Shown here: in pieces, positions 8,974-16,534 of the stretch
How positions within the stretch are numbered: position 1 is the first letter of the stretch
How the letters are laid out: the number at the start of each line of letters is the position of its first letter
Assembly (NCBI GenBank): GCA_903852955.1
Contig: CAINSH010000171.1
Location: 1-22,062 of the forward strand
Length of the DNA: 22,062 nt
Direction: 5' to 3'
From: an uncultured Actinomycetes bacterium
GTDB taxonomy: Bacteria > Actinomycetota > Actinomycetes > Nanopelagicales > Nanopelagicaceae
Translations under genes and position numbers: made by a program
The notes under the pieces: generated by a model
Databases searched by the model: none
Told to the model about the DNA's origin: nothing
Seen by the model: the letters and a program-made list of their open reading frames with translations, nothing else

Positions 8974-9012
8974 GGAGAAGCCATTTACTCATTGCGAGTA
9001 GATGGCTTCTCC
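8974..9012. terminator. Bidirectional terminator embedded in the amidohydrolase 3' coding end
   Basis: Bases 8974-8990 pair with 8996-9012 (GGAGAAGCCAT against ATGGCTTCTCC, extended by five pairs and one wobble), a 17-pair stem with the loop ATTGC. On the - strand TTTTACTTTTAA follows; on the + strand ATTTCTATAAGTTT follows. It can end both the NCS1 permease and the amidohydrolase transcripts. The stem encodes the last amidohydrolase residues and overlaps its stop codon. Confidence 0.88.
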
Positions 9013-10599
9013 ATTTCTATAAGTTTGAACTACCTTAATTTTTGGCACATCATGCGGATCCATTTCAAATGGGTTCGAATCCAAAATAATGAAATCAGCA
9101 TTGAAGCCCTCAGCTAGAGTTCCCCAGTTCTTATCTTCAAAAGCTTGAAACGCTACTTCGTGTGTGTAAGCCTGGAAAGCTTCTTGAATTGTGATGGCTT
9201 CGTGTGGCATCCAGCCACCTTCAGGTTTTCTATCTGGAGTTTGTCGGTGAACTGGAACTGCAATTCCTTCTAGCGGAATTTCGCTGGTAACTGGCCAGTC
9301 ACTTCCAAATGCAACACGGGTTCCATTATCAATTAAGGAACGCATTAAATATTGGCGATCAGTTCTCTCTGGTCCGATTCGGGGCGCACTAGAAACTGCC
9401 TGCATTGGATCTTGTCTGGTCCACAGTGGGCCGAAGTTAGCGATAATTCCTAGTTCAGTAAATCGAGGCAAATCTGCAGGATCTAGCAACTGCACATGAA
9501 CAATCGTTGGGCGTCTATCCCACGATGGATTAGTTTTAATTGCAACTTCAAGTGCATCAATAGATGCCCGAATTCCTGCATCTCCGATTGCATGGATATG
9601 AATTTGGAAACCTGCTCGGTCCATGGCGATGACAGCTTTAGTCATCTCTTCCCATTTCCAGACAGGCATTCCGTGATAGCAAGGATCATTTGTATATGGC
9701 TCAAGAAGTGCAGCAGTGCCACCTTCAATAACACCATCTGCGAAAAATTTAATTGTCTTGGCAGTTAAGTTTTTATTTTTCTTCGATGCTTCGATGAGTG
9801 CGCGTTGTTCAAGAAAGTAAGGCAGATCTTTTTCCCAGGAACGCGGATCTGCTCGAAATGCCAAGTTAACGCCTTGTAGCAGAACCCCTGCTTCTTCAGC
9901 AGCTAAATAAGCCTCGGCCATTCCACGATCTACCCAAGCATCAAGCCACCAAGTAATGCCGACAGATGCATAGCGCTTGCTCGAATACTCCAAAGCTCTT
10001 ATCTCTCTGTCCATCGATGGCAGCGGAGCCTTGTCCATGATCAAATTAACTGCGTCCCATTCACGCAAAGTTCCCATTGCAGAACCATCTGGACGACGAA
10101 CCACAGTTCCAATCTCTAATTCGCCAGTAAATGTATCGACTCCAGCGCGTTTCATCGCTTCACTATTTACCCAAATAGTATGGAAATCCATCGCATTTAA
10201 AACCACGGGCCGATCGGAGACAACTGAATCTAAAAGCGTTGCATCAAAATTTCCATTTGGATCTATTGCGGGGTCATAGGTACCACCAATGATCCACTCT
10301 AAATCTTTATTAGCATCGGCAAAACGTTTAACTTCAGCCAAAATCTCTTCAATCGTTTCTAGTCCAGTAATCTGAGGACCAAATGATTGACGACCTCCAA
10401 ATAAAGGATGGGCATGTCCGTCAGCAAATGCAGGTGAAATAAAGCCACCTTGTAGATCTAGGGTTTTATCACTAGAAATCGCTAATGCTGCCTCACCCAT
10501 AGCAACAATTTTTCCGCCACTTATCGCCATAGCTTTTTGAACTGGTGACTTAGAAGTTCCCGGCCAAACAGATCCATTTGTAAAGAGTGTGACTGACAT
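8989..10599 (-). CDS. Amidohydrolase family 3 (YtcJ-like) metal-dependent hydrolase
   Basis: This is a metal-dependent hydrolase of the amidohydrolase superfamily, cleaving an amide or similar C-N bond; 536 residues, usual for YtcJ-type members. Metal-site residues visible are H62 and H64 in ADGHAHP, then H336 in the IHIHAIGDAG motif (which also contains H334), H368 in IVHVQL and D434 in FGSDWPV. The KFFADGVIEGGTA segment near 284 is also characteristic. Bacterial relatives include N-substituted formamide deformylase, but function varies widely in this group. The start ATG shares one base with the stop of the upstream nitrilase-like gene (TAATG), so the genes are coupled. The last codons double as a terminator stem. 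With two C-N hydrolases ahead of it in one operon, a role in stripping nitrogen or acyl groups from small molecules is likely; the substrate is unknown. Confidence 0.87.
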   Translation of the reverse strand: MSVTLFTNGSVWPGTSKSPVQKAMAISGGKIVAMGEAALAISSDKTLDLQGGFISPAFADGHAHPLFGGRQSFGPQITGLETIEEILAEVKRFADANKDLEWIIGGTYDPAIDPNGNFDATLLDSVVSDRPVVLNAMDFHTIWVNSEAMKRAGVDTFTGELEIGTVVRRPDGSAMGTLREWDAVNLIMDKAPLPSMDREIRALEYSSKRYASVGITWWLDAWVDRGMAEAYLAAEEAGVLLQGVNLAFRADPRSWEKDLPYFLEQRALIEASKKNKNLTAKTIKFFADGVIEGGTAALLEPYTNDPCYHGMPVWKWEEMTKAVIAMDRAGFQIHIHAIGDAGIRASIDALEVAIKTNPSWDRRPTIVHVQLLDPADLPRFTELGIIANFGPLWTRQDPMQAVSSAPRIGPERTDRQYLMRSLIDNGTRVAFGSDWPVTSEIPLEGIAVPVHRQTPDRKPEGGWMPHEAITIQEAFQAYTHEVAFQAFEDKNWGTLAEGFNADFIILDSNPFEMDPHDVPKIKVVQTYRNGEAIYSQ

Positions 10600-11516
10600 T
10601 AATTAATCTCCCTTGTGGTCAATGAATTATACATTTCGGGTCGGCGAGTAGTGAAGAAGGGAAATAGCGTTAGCCAATCCCTTTTGTAATCAAGATGTAA
10701 GTCAGCAACAAGAATTGCGGCTTCGTTGCGCGGTGCAAGCAGAACGATTCGCCCATACGGGTCGCTAATAAATGATGATCCGTAGAAATCCAGACCATCT
10801 TCATGTCCGATTCGATTTGCTGCGGCGATAAACATCCCATTGGCAATTCCATGTGCAACCATCATGTGTTGCCACAAAGGCTGAGTATCAAAATCAGGAT
10901 GGTCAGGTTCGCTGCCTATAGCTGTTGGATAGCAAATTAGATCTGTTTTAATCAACCCGTAGCATCGAGCCAACTCTGGAAACCATTGGTCCCAGCACGT
11001 TGGAGTTCCAACCAGCGCGTTTGAAATTTCTACATTTGCAACAGGTGAATTACCTTGCTCGAAGTATTTGTCCTCAAAATATCCTGCAGTTACTGGGATA
11101 TGCGTTTTACGGGTTTTTAGAACTATGTCACCCGCTGGATTGACCGTAATAGCGCAATTGAATTTTCCATCAACTGCATCTTCAAAAAGTGAAATCACGA
11201 CGTGTGATCCCGTTTGTTTAGCTATTTCATGGGCAAATTGATAGCTCATACCGTCAAGCTTTTCGGCCAAGAATCTCTCGTGGGCATCTTCTCGTGTACA
11301 GGCGTAGGGATATAGCGATAATTCCTGCAAAACAATTAAGTTCACAGAACGCTGCCTGATTTCTTCAGCTGCTTGGCGATAATGCAGTTTCTGTTTTTCT
11401 ACGCTTCCCTGCCAACTGGTCTGTACCACGGCAATTCGAACCGTACCCCGAGTTGGACTACCAATGCTTGCCGGAGAATCTGGATCGGTATCAATTGAAG
11501 TAAGTATGACAAACAT
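10599..11516 (-). CDS. Carbon-nitrogen hydrolase, N-carbamoylputrescine amidase-like
   Basis: This is a nitrilase-superfamily amidase of 305 residues. The catalytic triad is visible: E65 (LQEL), K137 (RKTHIP) and C174 (TCWDQWFPE). CWDQWFPE, CYPTAIGSEP, NRIGHEDGLDFYGSSFI and the C-terminal RRPEMY are strongly reminiscent of AguB (N-carbamoylputrescine amidase) and of the beta-ureidopropionase branch, which hydrolyse a carbamoyl amine to the amine plus CO2 and NH3. The first 25 residues before VRIAVVQ look unconserved, but there is no good later start codon. It begins 9 bases after the stop of the other nitrilase-like gene and its stop overlaps the amidohydrolase start. No agmatine deiminase (AguA) is present in the window, so the carbamoyl substrate would have to come from elsewhere. 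The family is secure, the precise substrate inferred. Confidence 0.87.
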   Translation of the reverse strand: MFVILTSIDTDPDSPASIGSPTRGTVRIAVVQTSWQGSVEKQKLHYRQAAEEIRQRSVNLIVLQELSLYPYACTREDAHERFLAEKLDGMSYQFAHEIAKQTGSHVVISLFEDAVDGKFNCAITVNPAGDIVLKTRKTHIPVTAGYFEDKYFEQGNSPVANVEISNALVGTPTCWDQWFPELARCYGLIKTDLICYPTAIGSEPDHPDFDTQPLWQHMMVAHGIANGMFIAAANRIGHEDGLDFYGSSFISDPYGRIVLLAPRNEAAILVADLHLDYKRDWLTLFPFFTTRRPEMYNSLTTREIN

Positions 11517-11525
11517 AACCCCATG

Positions 11526-12350
11526 CTACCTATCCAAGATTGGAGAATAAAGCGAAGGGCGACGATCTTTTCTAATATCATTTTTATCGGTTATTGAAGT
11601 ATCCGTAGGGAGTTCAACGTCTGCATAAATTATCTGCGTCTTTAAATCAATTGCAGAATCTGCCAAAGAAATAATCACACCTTCAGAGCTGGTTATGACA
11701 CTTGAACCGACCCAATCTTGTTCACGCTCGATTGCGCAGCGATCAGCCGCGACAATTACTAATTTATTTTGCGATGCCGCTGCCTGAACACGAATAACTT
11801 CCATCGGGGGAGAAGTTTTAGTTTGCCCGATTTCTGGCCAATTAGTTGGAAGCGCCAATAATTGCGCACCTTGCAACATTGCTAATCGAACCCATTCTGT
11901 AAATTCAATGTCGTAGCAAATCATTGTTGCAATTCTTCCTTTACTGGTATTTACAACAAGTGGAGGTAGGTCACCAGGTGTGAAGAACTTGCCTTCATCC
12001 CCAAAAAGATGCGCCTTTGCATACCAACCAAGTAACCCAGATTTATCGATGGCGACAGATGCATTCCAGTATTTAGATTCATATTCAAGATTCATACCTG
12101 CGATGATTACAACATCGTTTTCTTTAGCTAATTGCTCGCACTTTTCGATGAATTTACCGTCCAGGCTTTGGGAGCTAGCCTTAACTTCATCAATATCCTT
12201 AAAACAATATCCAGAAGTACTTAACTCAGGTAAAACGATGATTTCGGCCTTGTTGGAAATTGCTTGGGAGATTGAATCCAGGGCCTGCGTTAGAGAGAAA
12301 TCTGCATCCTCAACATTTAGATTTAATTGACATGCGGCGATGCGAACCAT
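11526..12350 (-). CDS. Carbon-nitrogen hydrolase (nitrilase superfamily)
   Basis: This is an amidase-like enzyme of 274 residues, first gene of a three-gene operon. The Glu-Lys-Cys triad is E42 (LPELSTSGY), K112 (YAKAHLF) and C145 (MICYDIEF). The strand after the nucleophile (FTEWVRLAMLQGAQLLALPTNWP) and the RRPSLY end are normal for the family. It resembles omega-amidase/aliphatic-amidase-like branches more than its neighbour and is clearly not a recent duplicate of it. ATG 12350 is chosen because MVRIAACQLN is the usual beginning; a longer in-frame start ten residues upstream would run into the divergent promoter. A leaderless promoter layout precedes it. The substrate is unknown; amides, ureido acids and deaminated amino-acid amides are options. 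Confidence 0.87.
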   Translation of the reverse strand: MVRIAACQLNLNVEDADFSLTQALDSISQAISNKAEIIVLPELSTSGYCFKDIDEVKASSQSLDGKFIEKCEQLAKENDVVIIAGMNLEYESKYWNASVAIDKSGLLGWYAKAHLFGDEGKFFTPGDLPPLVVNTSKGRIATMICYDIEFTEWVRLAMLQGAQLLALPTNWPEIGQTKTSPPMEVIRVQAAASQNKLVIVAADRCAIEREQDWVGSSVITSSEGVIISLADSAIDLKTQIIYADVELPTDTSITDKNDIRKDRRPSLYSPILDR

Positions 12351-12363
12351 ATGGAGGAGCCTA
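12351..12363 (-). promoter_or_regulatory. Probable leaderless promoter of the amidase operon
   Basis: Read on the - strand, TAGGCT (12358-12363) is followed by seven bases and ATG at 12350. The sequence before the ATG (CCTCCAT) is anti-Shine-Dalgarno-like rather than a ribosome binding site, supporting leaderless initiation. Confidence 0.5.
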
Positions 12364-12375
12364 GGACAATTACCG

Positions 12376-12387
12376 TACACTTGCCAG
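12376..12387 (+). promoter_or_regulatory. Probable leaderless promoter of the copper amine oxidase gene
   Basis: TACACT (12376-12381) is followed by six bases and ATG 12388, again with no ribosome binding site. It lies only 12 bases from the opposing -10 of the amidase operon. Confidence 0.5.
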
Positions 12388-14277
12388 ATGTCATTCGAGC
12401 ATTCATTAGACCCGTTAAGTCACGCCGAACAAGAGTTAATCGTTGCTCATTCACGCAAAGTGTGGGGTTTAGAGGCACATCATCTCTTTGCAATGTTGCA
12501 GCTTCACGAGCCAACTAAGACCGAACTTGCATCAGGTAAAAAACTAGATCGCACAGCACGTGTAACAATCTGGGATCGCAAAAAAGCAGTAGTGACCGAA
12601 GGTCTAATAACAACCGAAGGTGTAGCTAAAGAATACAAAGAAATTCCTGGGGCTAAATCACCAGTTAGCGTTGTCGAATCTGCAATAGCTTTAGATGTTG
12701 TTCGCCGTGATCAAAGCGTCAAGGATGCACTAGCTCGCCGCGGTATTGATGATATTTCAACGGTTCATATGGAGACGTGGCCAATTGGCGCACAGATTCC
12801 GGCGCACTTAGATGATGGTCGCCGATTAATTTGGACTCCTATGTGGCATCAGCCAACACCTGATTCAAATTTCTATGCCCATCCAATTCATGGTTTACAT
12901 GCCATCGTTGATATTGATGCCGAAGAAGTTGTAGGTCTTGAAGATAATGCCGAAGTACCTATTCCACAAACACCTGGGCCATACCGTGAATCTCAAACTG
13001 GCGCGAACATAAAATTAAAAGAGCTGATGATTCATCAACCCGATGGCGCATCCTTTGATGTTGAGGGCTGGAATATCAAATGGGAACGCTGGTCATTTAG
13101 AATTGGTTTTGATCAACGCGAAGGTTTAGTTATTCATGATGTGCACTTCACCGATGAAGGCACGCCTCGCAAGATTGCTCACCGCTTATCTATTGCTGAA
13201 CTTGTGATTCCTTACGGCGATCCAGCACAAGGGGCTTACCGCAAAAACGCTTTCGATACTGGCGAATTTGGCTTAGGAAATTTCACTAACTCATTAACTC
13301 TTGGTTGCGACTGCCTAGGCGAAATCGTTTATCTAGATGCAGCCGTCACTGAAGGCGATGGCACTGTCCGAACCATTAAAAACGCTATCTGTATGCATGA
13401 AGAAGATTTTGGAATTCTCTGGAAGCACGTTGATGTCGATGGCCATGTTGAAGTTCGCCGAGGCCGCCGCTTTGTTGCTTCCTCAATTGTTACCGTTAAC
13501 AACTACGAATACGGCTACTTTTGGTATTTCTACCAAGACGGTTCAATTGAATTTGAAGCCAAACTAACTGGAATCGTATTAACTTTGGCCGATACACCTG
13601 GCAAGGATCATCCTTCGGCTACTGAGCTAGAACCAGGATTATGGGCGCCGTACCACCAACATATTTTGTGCGCTCGTATGGATCTTGATATCGATGGAAC
13701 AAATAACAGCGTTATTGAAATCGAATCCTTTGCACACCCAATCGGTGATAAAAATCCTTATGGTGGTGCCTATGAAACACGTGAAAGCGTTTTAGATACC
13801 GAACATAACGCCATGCGTTTAATTGATCCGCTAAAAAGTCGATTCTGGAAAATAGTTAATCCAAACAAGAAAAACCATGTTGGTCACCCCGTTGGTTATA
13901 AGTTAATTCCTGGCCACACTACTTACCCACTTGCACATAAAGAATCTGTGCTGGGCAAACGCGCAGGCTTTATGTATAGCCACTTATGGGTTACGCCAAA
14001 TACTGAATCCGAACGATATCCAGCCGGGGATTACCCTTTCCAGCACGACGGTGGTGCGGGTCTACCTGAATGGACCAAAAATAATCGATCAACAGAAAAT
14101 ACTGATGTCGTGATGTGGCATGTATTTGGCACCAATCACATTCCACGAACAGAAGATTGGCCAGTTATGCCAGTAGAGCGCACCGGTTTTCATTTAAAAC
14201 CTTCAGGATTTTTCAGACGAAGCCCAGCGATGGATGTTGCGCCTTCTGAAGCCGTTGATACTTCATGCGATTGCTAA
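12388..14277 (+). CDS. Copper-containing primary amine oxidase (topaquinone type)
   Basis: This enzyme oxidises a primary amine with O2 to an aldehyde, NH3 and H2O2, using copper and a self-made topaquinone. It has 629 residues, close to the Arthrobacter phenylethylamine/histamine oxidases. Tyr373 in TVNNYEYGYFW is the expected topaquinone precursor (consensus T-x-x-N-Y-D/E). Asp290 in FDTGEFGLGNF is the catalytic base. His423 and His425 (YHQH) and His584 (TNHIPRTEDWPVMP) are the copper ligands. The C-terminus MPVERTGFHLKP...RSPAMDVAP is family-typical. There is no signal peptide, so it should be cytoplasmic. ATG 12388 is preferred over a start 16 codons earlier because the earlier one overlaps the divergent gene and a -10-like hexamer precedes 12388. 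It is followed by an overlapping UbiA gene. The enzyme class is certain; aromatic amine versus putrescine or agmatine cannot be settled. Confidence 0.95.
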   Translation: MSFEHSLDPLSHAEQELIVAHSRKVWGLEAHHLFAMLQLHEPTKTELASGKKLDRTARVTIWDRKKAVVTEGLITTEGVAKEYKEIPGAKSPVSVVESAIALDVVRRDQSVKDALARRGIDDISTVHMETWPIGAQIPAHLDDGRRLIWTPMWHQPTPDSNFYAHPIHGLHAIVDIDAEEVVGLEDNAEVPIPQTPGPYRESQTGANIKLKELMIHQPDGASFDVEGWNIKWERWSFRIGFDQREGLVIHDVHFTDEGTPRKIAHRLSIAELVIPYGDPAQGAYRKNAFDTGEFGLGNFTNSLTLGCDCLGEIVYLDAAVTEGDGTVRTIKNAICMHEEDFGILWKHVDVDGHVEVRRGRRFVASSIVTVNNYEYGYFWYFYQDGSIEFEAKLTGIVLTLADTPGKDHPSATELEPGLWAPYHQHILCARMDLDIDGTNNSVIEIESFAHPIGDKNPYGGAYETRESVLDTEHNAMRLIDPLKSRFWKIVNPNKKNHVGHPVGYKLIPGHTTYPLAHKESVLGKRAGFMYSHLWVTPNTESERYPAGDYPFQHDGGAGLPEWTKNNRSTENTDVVMWHVFGTNHIPRTEDWPVMPVERTGFHLKPSGFFRRSPAMDVAPSEAVDTSCDC

Positions 14278-14918
14278 GAGTTAAGCCCTATTTAAAAGCT
14301 GCCCACTTTGGGCCAACGATGATTGTTACTGCAATCGCCTTTATCTTGGCCGTACAACTATGGTGGGAAGGCCCTGCTTACGTCATTGCAGGCACCGTTT
14401 TTCTGGGCCAACTCTTAATCGGGTGGAGCAATGATTTATATGACTATCCAGATGACTTACAACATAATCGCGTAAATAAGCCTTTAGTCAAAGGCACAAT
14501 TACCGCAGCACGTTTGCGCAAAGCCACCTTTATTCTTTTGCCAATAGCTGTGGGTGCAAATTTGTTAGGGCCACTTGGTATTAAAGGTGGTTTAGTTTAT
14601 TTGCTCGGCGTGGGTTGTGGGATTGCCTATAACTTTTACTTTAAGTATTCACGTTTTTCGCCGTTGCCATATGCCTTAGCTTGTGCAGCGCTCCCAGCTT
14701 CAATCTACTTAGCAGTTAATCGCATCCCACCTACGTGGATTCTGCTTTCTGGTTCATTACTCGGTGTGGCATTCCATTTTCTCAATGTCCTAAAAGACAT
14801 TCAGCAAGATCAGGAAAGTGAGATTGCAGGATTGCCGCAGCTCTTAGGGAAAAAGCGTTCAATTGCCGTAATTGTCGTGCTTTTGCTTATTGTTTTTTGT
14901 GTACTTATTGTTCGGTAA
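14265..14918 (+). CDS. UbiA-family prenyltransferase, short
   Basis: This is an integral membrane protein of the UbiA superfamily, which transfers a prenyl chain to an aromatic or other acceptor using Mg-bound prenyl diphosphate. The first Asp-rich motif NDLYDYPDD is at residues 56-64 (N56, D57, D60, D64) and the second, DIQQD, at 178-182, followed by the usual GLPQLLGKKRS. NKPLVKG after motif 1 is also typical. Only about seven hydrophobic helices are visible in 217 residues, against about nine in 280-300 residues for standard members; the chain stops one helix after motif 2. The ATG overlaps the amine oxidase end by 13 bases. The stop overlaps the convergent gene by 14 bases, so there is no room for a lost tail. 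The acceptor is unknown; menaquinone, lipid and sterol-like pathways all use this family. Confidence 0.83.
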   Translation: MRLLRVKPYLKAAHFGPTMIVTAIAFILAVQLWWEGPAYVIAGTVFLGQLLIGWSNDLYDYPDDLQHNRVNKPLVKGTITAARLRKATFILLPIAVGANLLGPLGIKGGLVYLLGVGCGIAYNFYFKYSRFSPLPYALACAALPASIYLAVNRIPPTWILLSGSLLGVAFHFLNVLKDIQQDQESEIAGLPQLLGKKRSIAVIVVLLLIVFCVLIVR

Positions 14919-15729
14919 CAGTGATTTGGATTTCATAAACCTTAGAAACATCAGTTGAGTTCAGTAAATGAACAACCGTAGTTCCAGCCATCAAAGCTTT
15001 AAACGCTGGATTGGTTATGTACGAGCCTTGACTGCCACCTGGAATGAATTCAAGAATTCCAGGTTCGAGAATATGTGCACTCCAGTTTTCAGGATCACCA
15101 ACTGCAACAACAACAGAGTTTCCGAGGCGAACTGAAATCGAAGTGGTTGTATATGGATCAATCATCTCTGGTGGAAATGCCTCCGGAAGCAGGTTTCCAC
15201 TTGCAGAAACTGGCTTAAGGGATTTTGCAACGCTGAGTAGTTGGGAATAAGTAATTCCACCAATTCCCTGAACTTGGATCTCGGTGGCCTTTAAACCTTT
15301 TCCGGCCTTTGCTTTAAACATGAGGTAGCCACCAACCCGACCAATATCATCTAGCCCACACTTTTTAAATGATGCCGGCTTTGAAGGATCGCAATAAACA
15401 TAGACTTTTGCTTTAGCGCCATTTACCAATGCAACACGCAAATATTTTGAAAGACCAGGATCTGAACATTTAACGCCAGACATAGTTTGCATGATTTCCA
15501 GATATCGCTTAGTTCCGCCATATTGTGAGTAAAGCCAGGATTCTTTACCTGGTTGGCAATTAAGAAGTGAGAACTTAGAAACCTTTAACCCCAGAGTATT
15601 GCTGGGTTTGTAGACGGTATAAGTCAGACCAGTTTGGGCATCTGAGAATTTATCGCCAGAACCCATAGCAACAGCAGCTGCCGGCGCCATAACTATCAGC
15701 GCTACAAAGGTTGCTATCAATTTCTTCAT
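14905..15729 (-). CDS. Secreted protein of unknown function, possible chagasin-like C-terminal domain
   Basis: I do not recognise this 274-residue protein with confidence. The first 22 residues (KK, a hydrophobic core, then AAAVA) form a signal peptide with likely cleavage after AVA, and there is no lipobox, so it should be exported. The mature part has four cysteines (58, 88, 113, 124), enough for two disulfides, all in the N-terminal half. Residues about 195-274 look like a small beta-sandwich: RLGNSVVVAVGDPENW, then NPAFKALMAGTTVVHLL. This vaguely recalls chagasin-type (I42) protease inhibitors or bacterial Ig-like domains, but it is a weak resemblance. ATG 15729 is chosen because a leaderless -10 layout precedes it; a GTG two codons upstream is the alternative. 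It converges with the UbiA gene and overlaps it by 14 bases. Confidence 0.7.
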   Translation of the reverse strand: MKKLIATFVALIVMAPAAAVAMGSGDKFSDAQTGLTYTVYKPSNTLGLKVSKFSLLNCQPGKESWLYSQYGGTKRYLEIMQTMSGVKCSDPGLSKYLRVALVNGAKAKVYVYCDPSKPASFKKCGLDDIGRVGGYLMFKAKAGKGLKATEIQVQGIGGITYSQLLSVAKSLKPVSASGNLLPEAFPPEMIDPYTTTSISVRLGNSVVVAVGDPENWSAHILEPGILEFIPGGSQGSYITNPAFKALMAGTTVVHLLNSTDVSKVYEIQITVTEQ

Positions 15730-15741
15730 TGGCACAACTTA
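15730..15741 (-). promoter_or_regulatory. Probable leaderless promoter of the secreted protein gene
   Basis: On the - strand TAAGTT (15736-15741) is followed by six bases and ATG 15729. No ribosome binding site is visible. It supports the ATG at 15729 over the GTG at 15735. Confidence 0.45.
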
Positions 15742-15814
15742 CTGGCCATACATGAAAGTTTCATTAGATAAGTCGGGGAATTTGATGGGCTGACCCTCAA
15801 TAGGATCAAAACAA

Positions 15815-16489
15815 CTATGCAGGTGGAAGCACCAGAACTGGCTTCTTAGGTTCATCCTCGGCTAAATCCTTTAATACTTTGGACACAAGCGGCTTGATCG
15901 CAGTAATTCCTTCTTCGGCGCCGTTTAAAGCCTGCGCTAAGAAACGATTAAATTCGCGGCCAACTTCAGGTTGAAACAAAATTCCGGATGTCTTTTGTCG
16001 ATTGCTAACATGAAAAATGTAATCACTTTCATCCGCAGATGTTGCTGCACCATTCCATTTTGCAAATGCCCACTCTTTAGTGTTCATCATGCCGTTAAAT
16101 AGCAACCGTTCTGTTGTGAGCACAACTTCACCAACTTCTTTATAGACCTGAATATCTATGCCCGGCACATATGAACCGCGCATTGCTCCAACTCGGTATC
16201 GGATTCCACCAACCAGCGGAATGCTTACACCTTGGCTGCCACCTTCGTAATGCCCAGCAGTTTTTCCGGCTTCATGAAACTGTCCTTGACCAGTCCATAA
16301 AACAATTTCGCCTGGCTTTTGCACCGTTAAATTAGAAGCAGAATCTTCACCTTTAATTGCTAAATCAAAAGCCTGCTCAATTTTAGTAAAAATAGCTATA
16401 TCGCGTTTCCAGTTGGCATAGTCAATTTCATACTGTGCCTGTGCGCGCTTATGTGCCTTTTTTACTTTGTGGTTGGCCCAAAATCCCAT
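15815..16489 (-). CDS. Protein of unknown function with a possible PH/GRAM-like domain
   Basis: This is an unrecognised protein of 224 residues with no signal peptide or membrane helix. A strongly basic, helical start (KVKKAHKRAQAQ) leads to an acidic helical stretch up to about residue 50. A beta-rich middle (about 55-185) includes PGEIVLWTGQGQFHEAG and then GEVVLTTERLLFNG. The latter resembles the strand-turn pattern of bacterial PH/GRAM-like domains, where a 'VxLTTxRLLF' strand is common; this is an impression, not a match. The tail is helical (FNRFLAQALNGAEEG, then KVLKDLAEDEPKK). The gene lies between the secreted protein and the DUF4287 protein on the same strand, with gaps of 85 and 45 bases, so it may or may not be cotranscribed. 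A weak -10-like CAGTAT precedes the ATG. Confidence 0.65.
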   Translation of the reverse strand: MGFWANHKVKKAHKRAQAQYEIDYANWKRDIAIFTKIEQAFDLAIKGEDSASNLTVQKPGEIVLWTGQGQFHEAGKTAGHYEGGSQGVSIPLVGGIRYRVGAMRGSYVPGIDIQVYKEVGEVVLTTERLLFNGMMNTKEWAFAKWNGAATSADESDYIFHVSNRQKTSGILFQPEVGREFNRFLAQALNGAEEGITAIKPLVSKVLKDLAEDEPKKPVLVLPPA

Positions 16490-16534
16490 GGATTAATACT
16501 GCCCTAGTTCACTGACAAATCCACCAAAGCGCAC

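Noticed and set aside
9496..10279. Open frames on the + strand within the amidohydrolase region
   Set aside because: The - strand frame carries all metal-site motifs and continuous family similarity; the + frames show none.
14265..14918. UbiA gene broken by a frameshift
   Set aside because: The downstream bases are fully used by the convergent secreted-protein gene and show no remaining UbiA helices in other frames, so the short form looks genuine.
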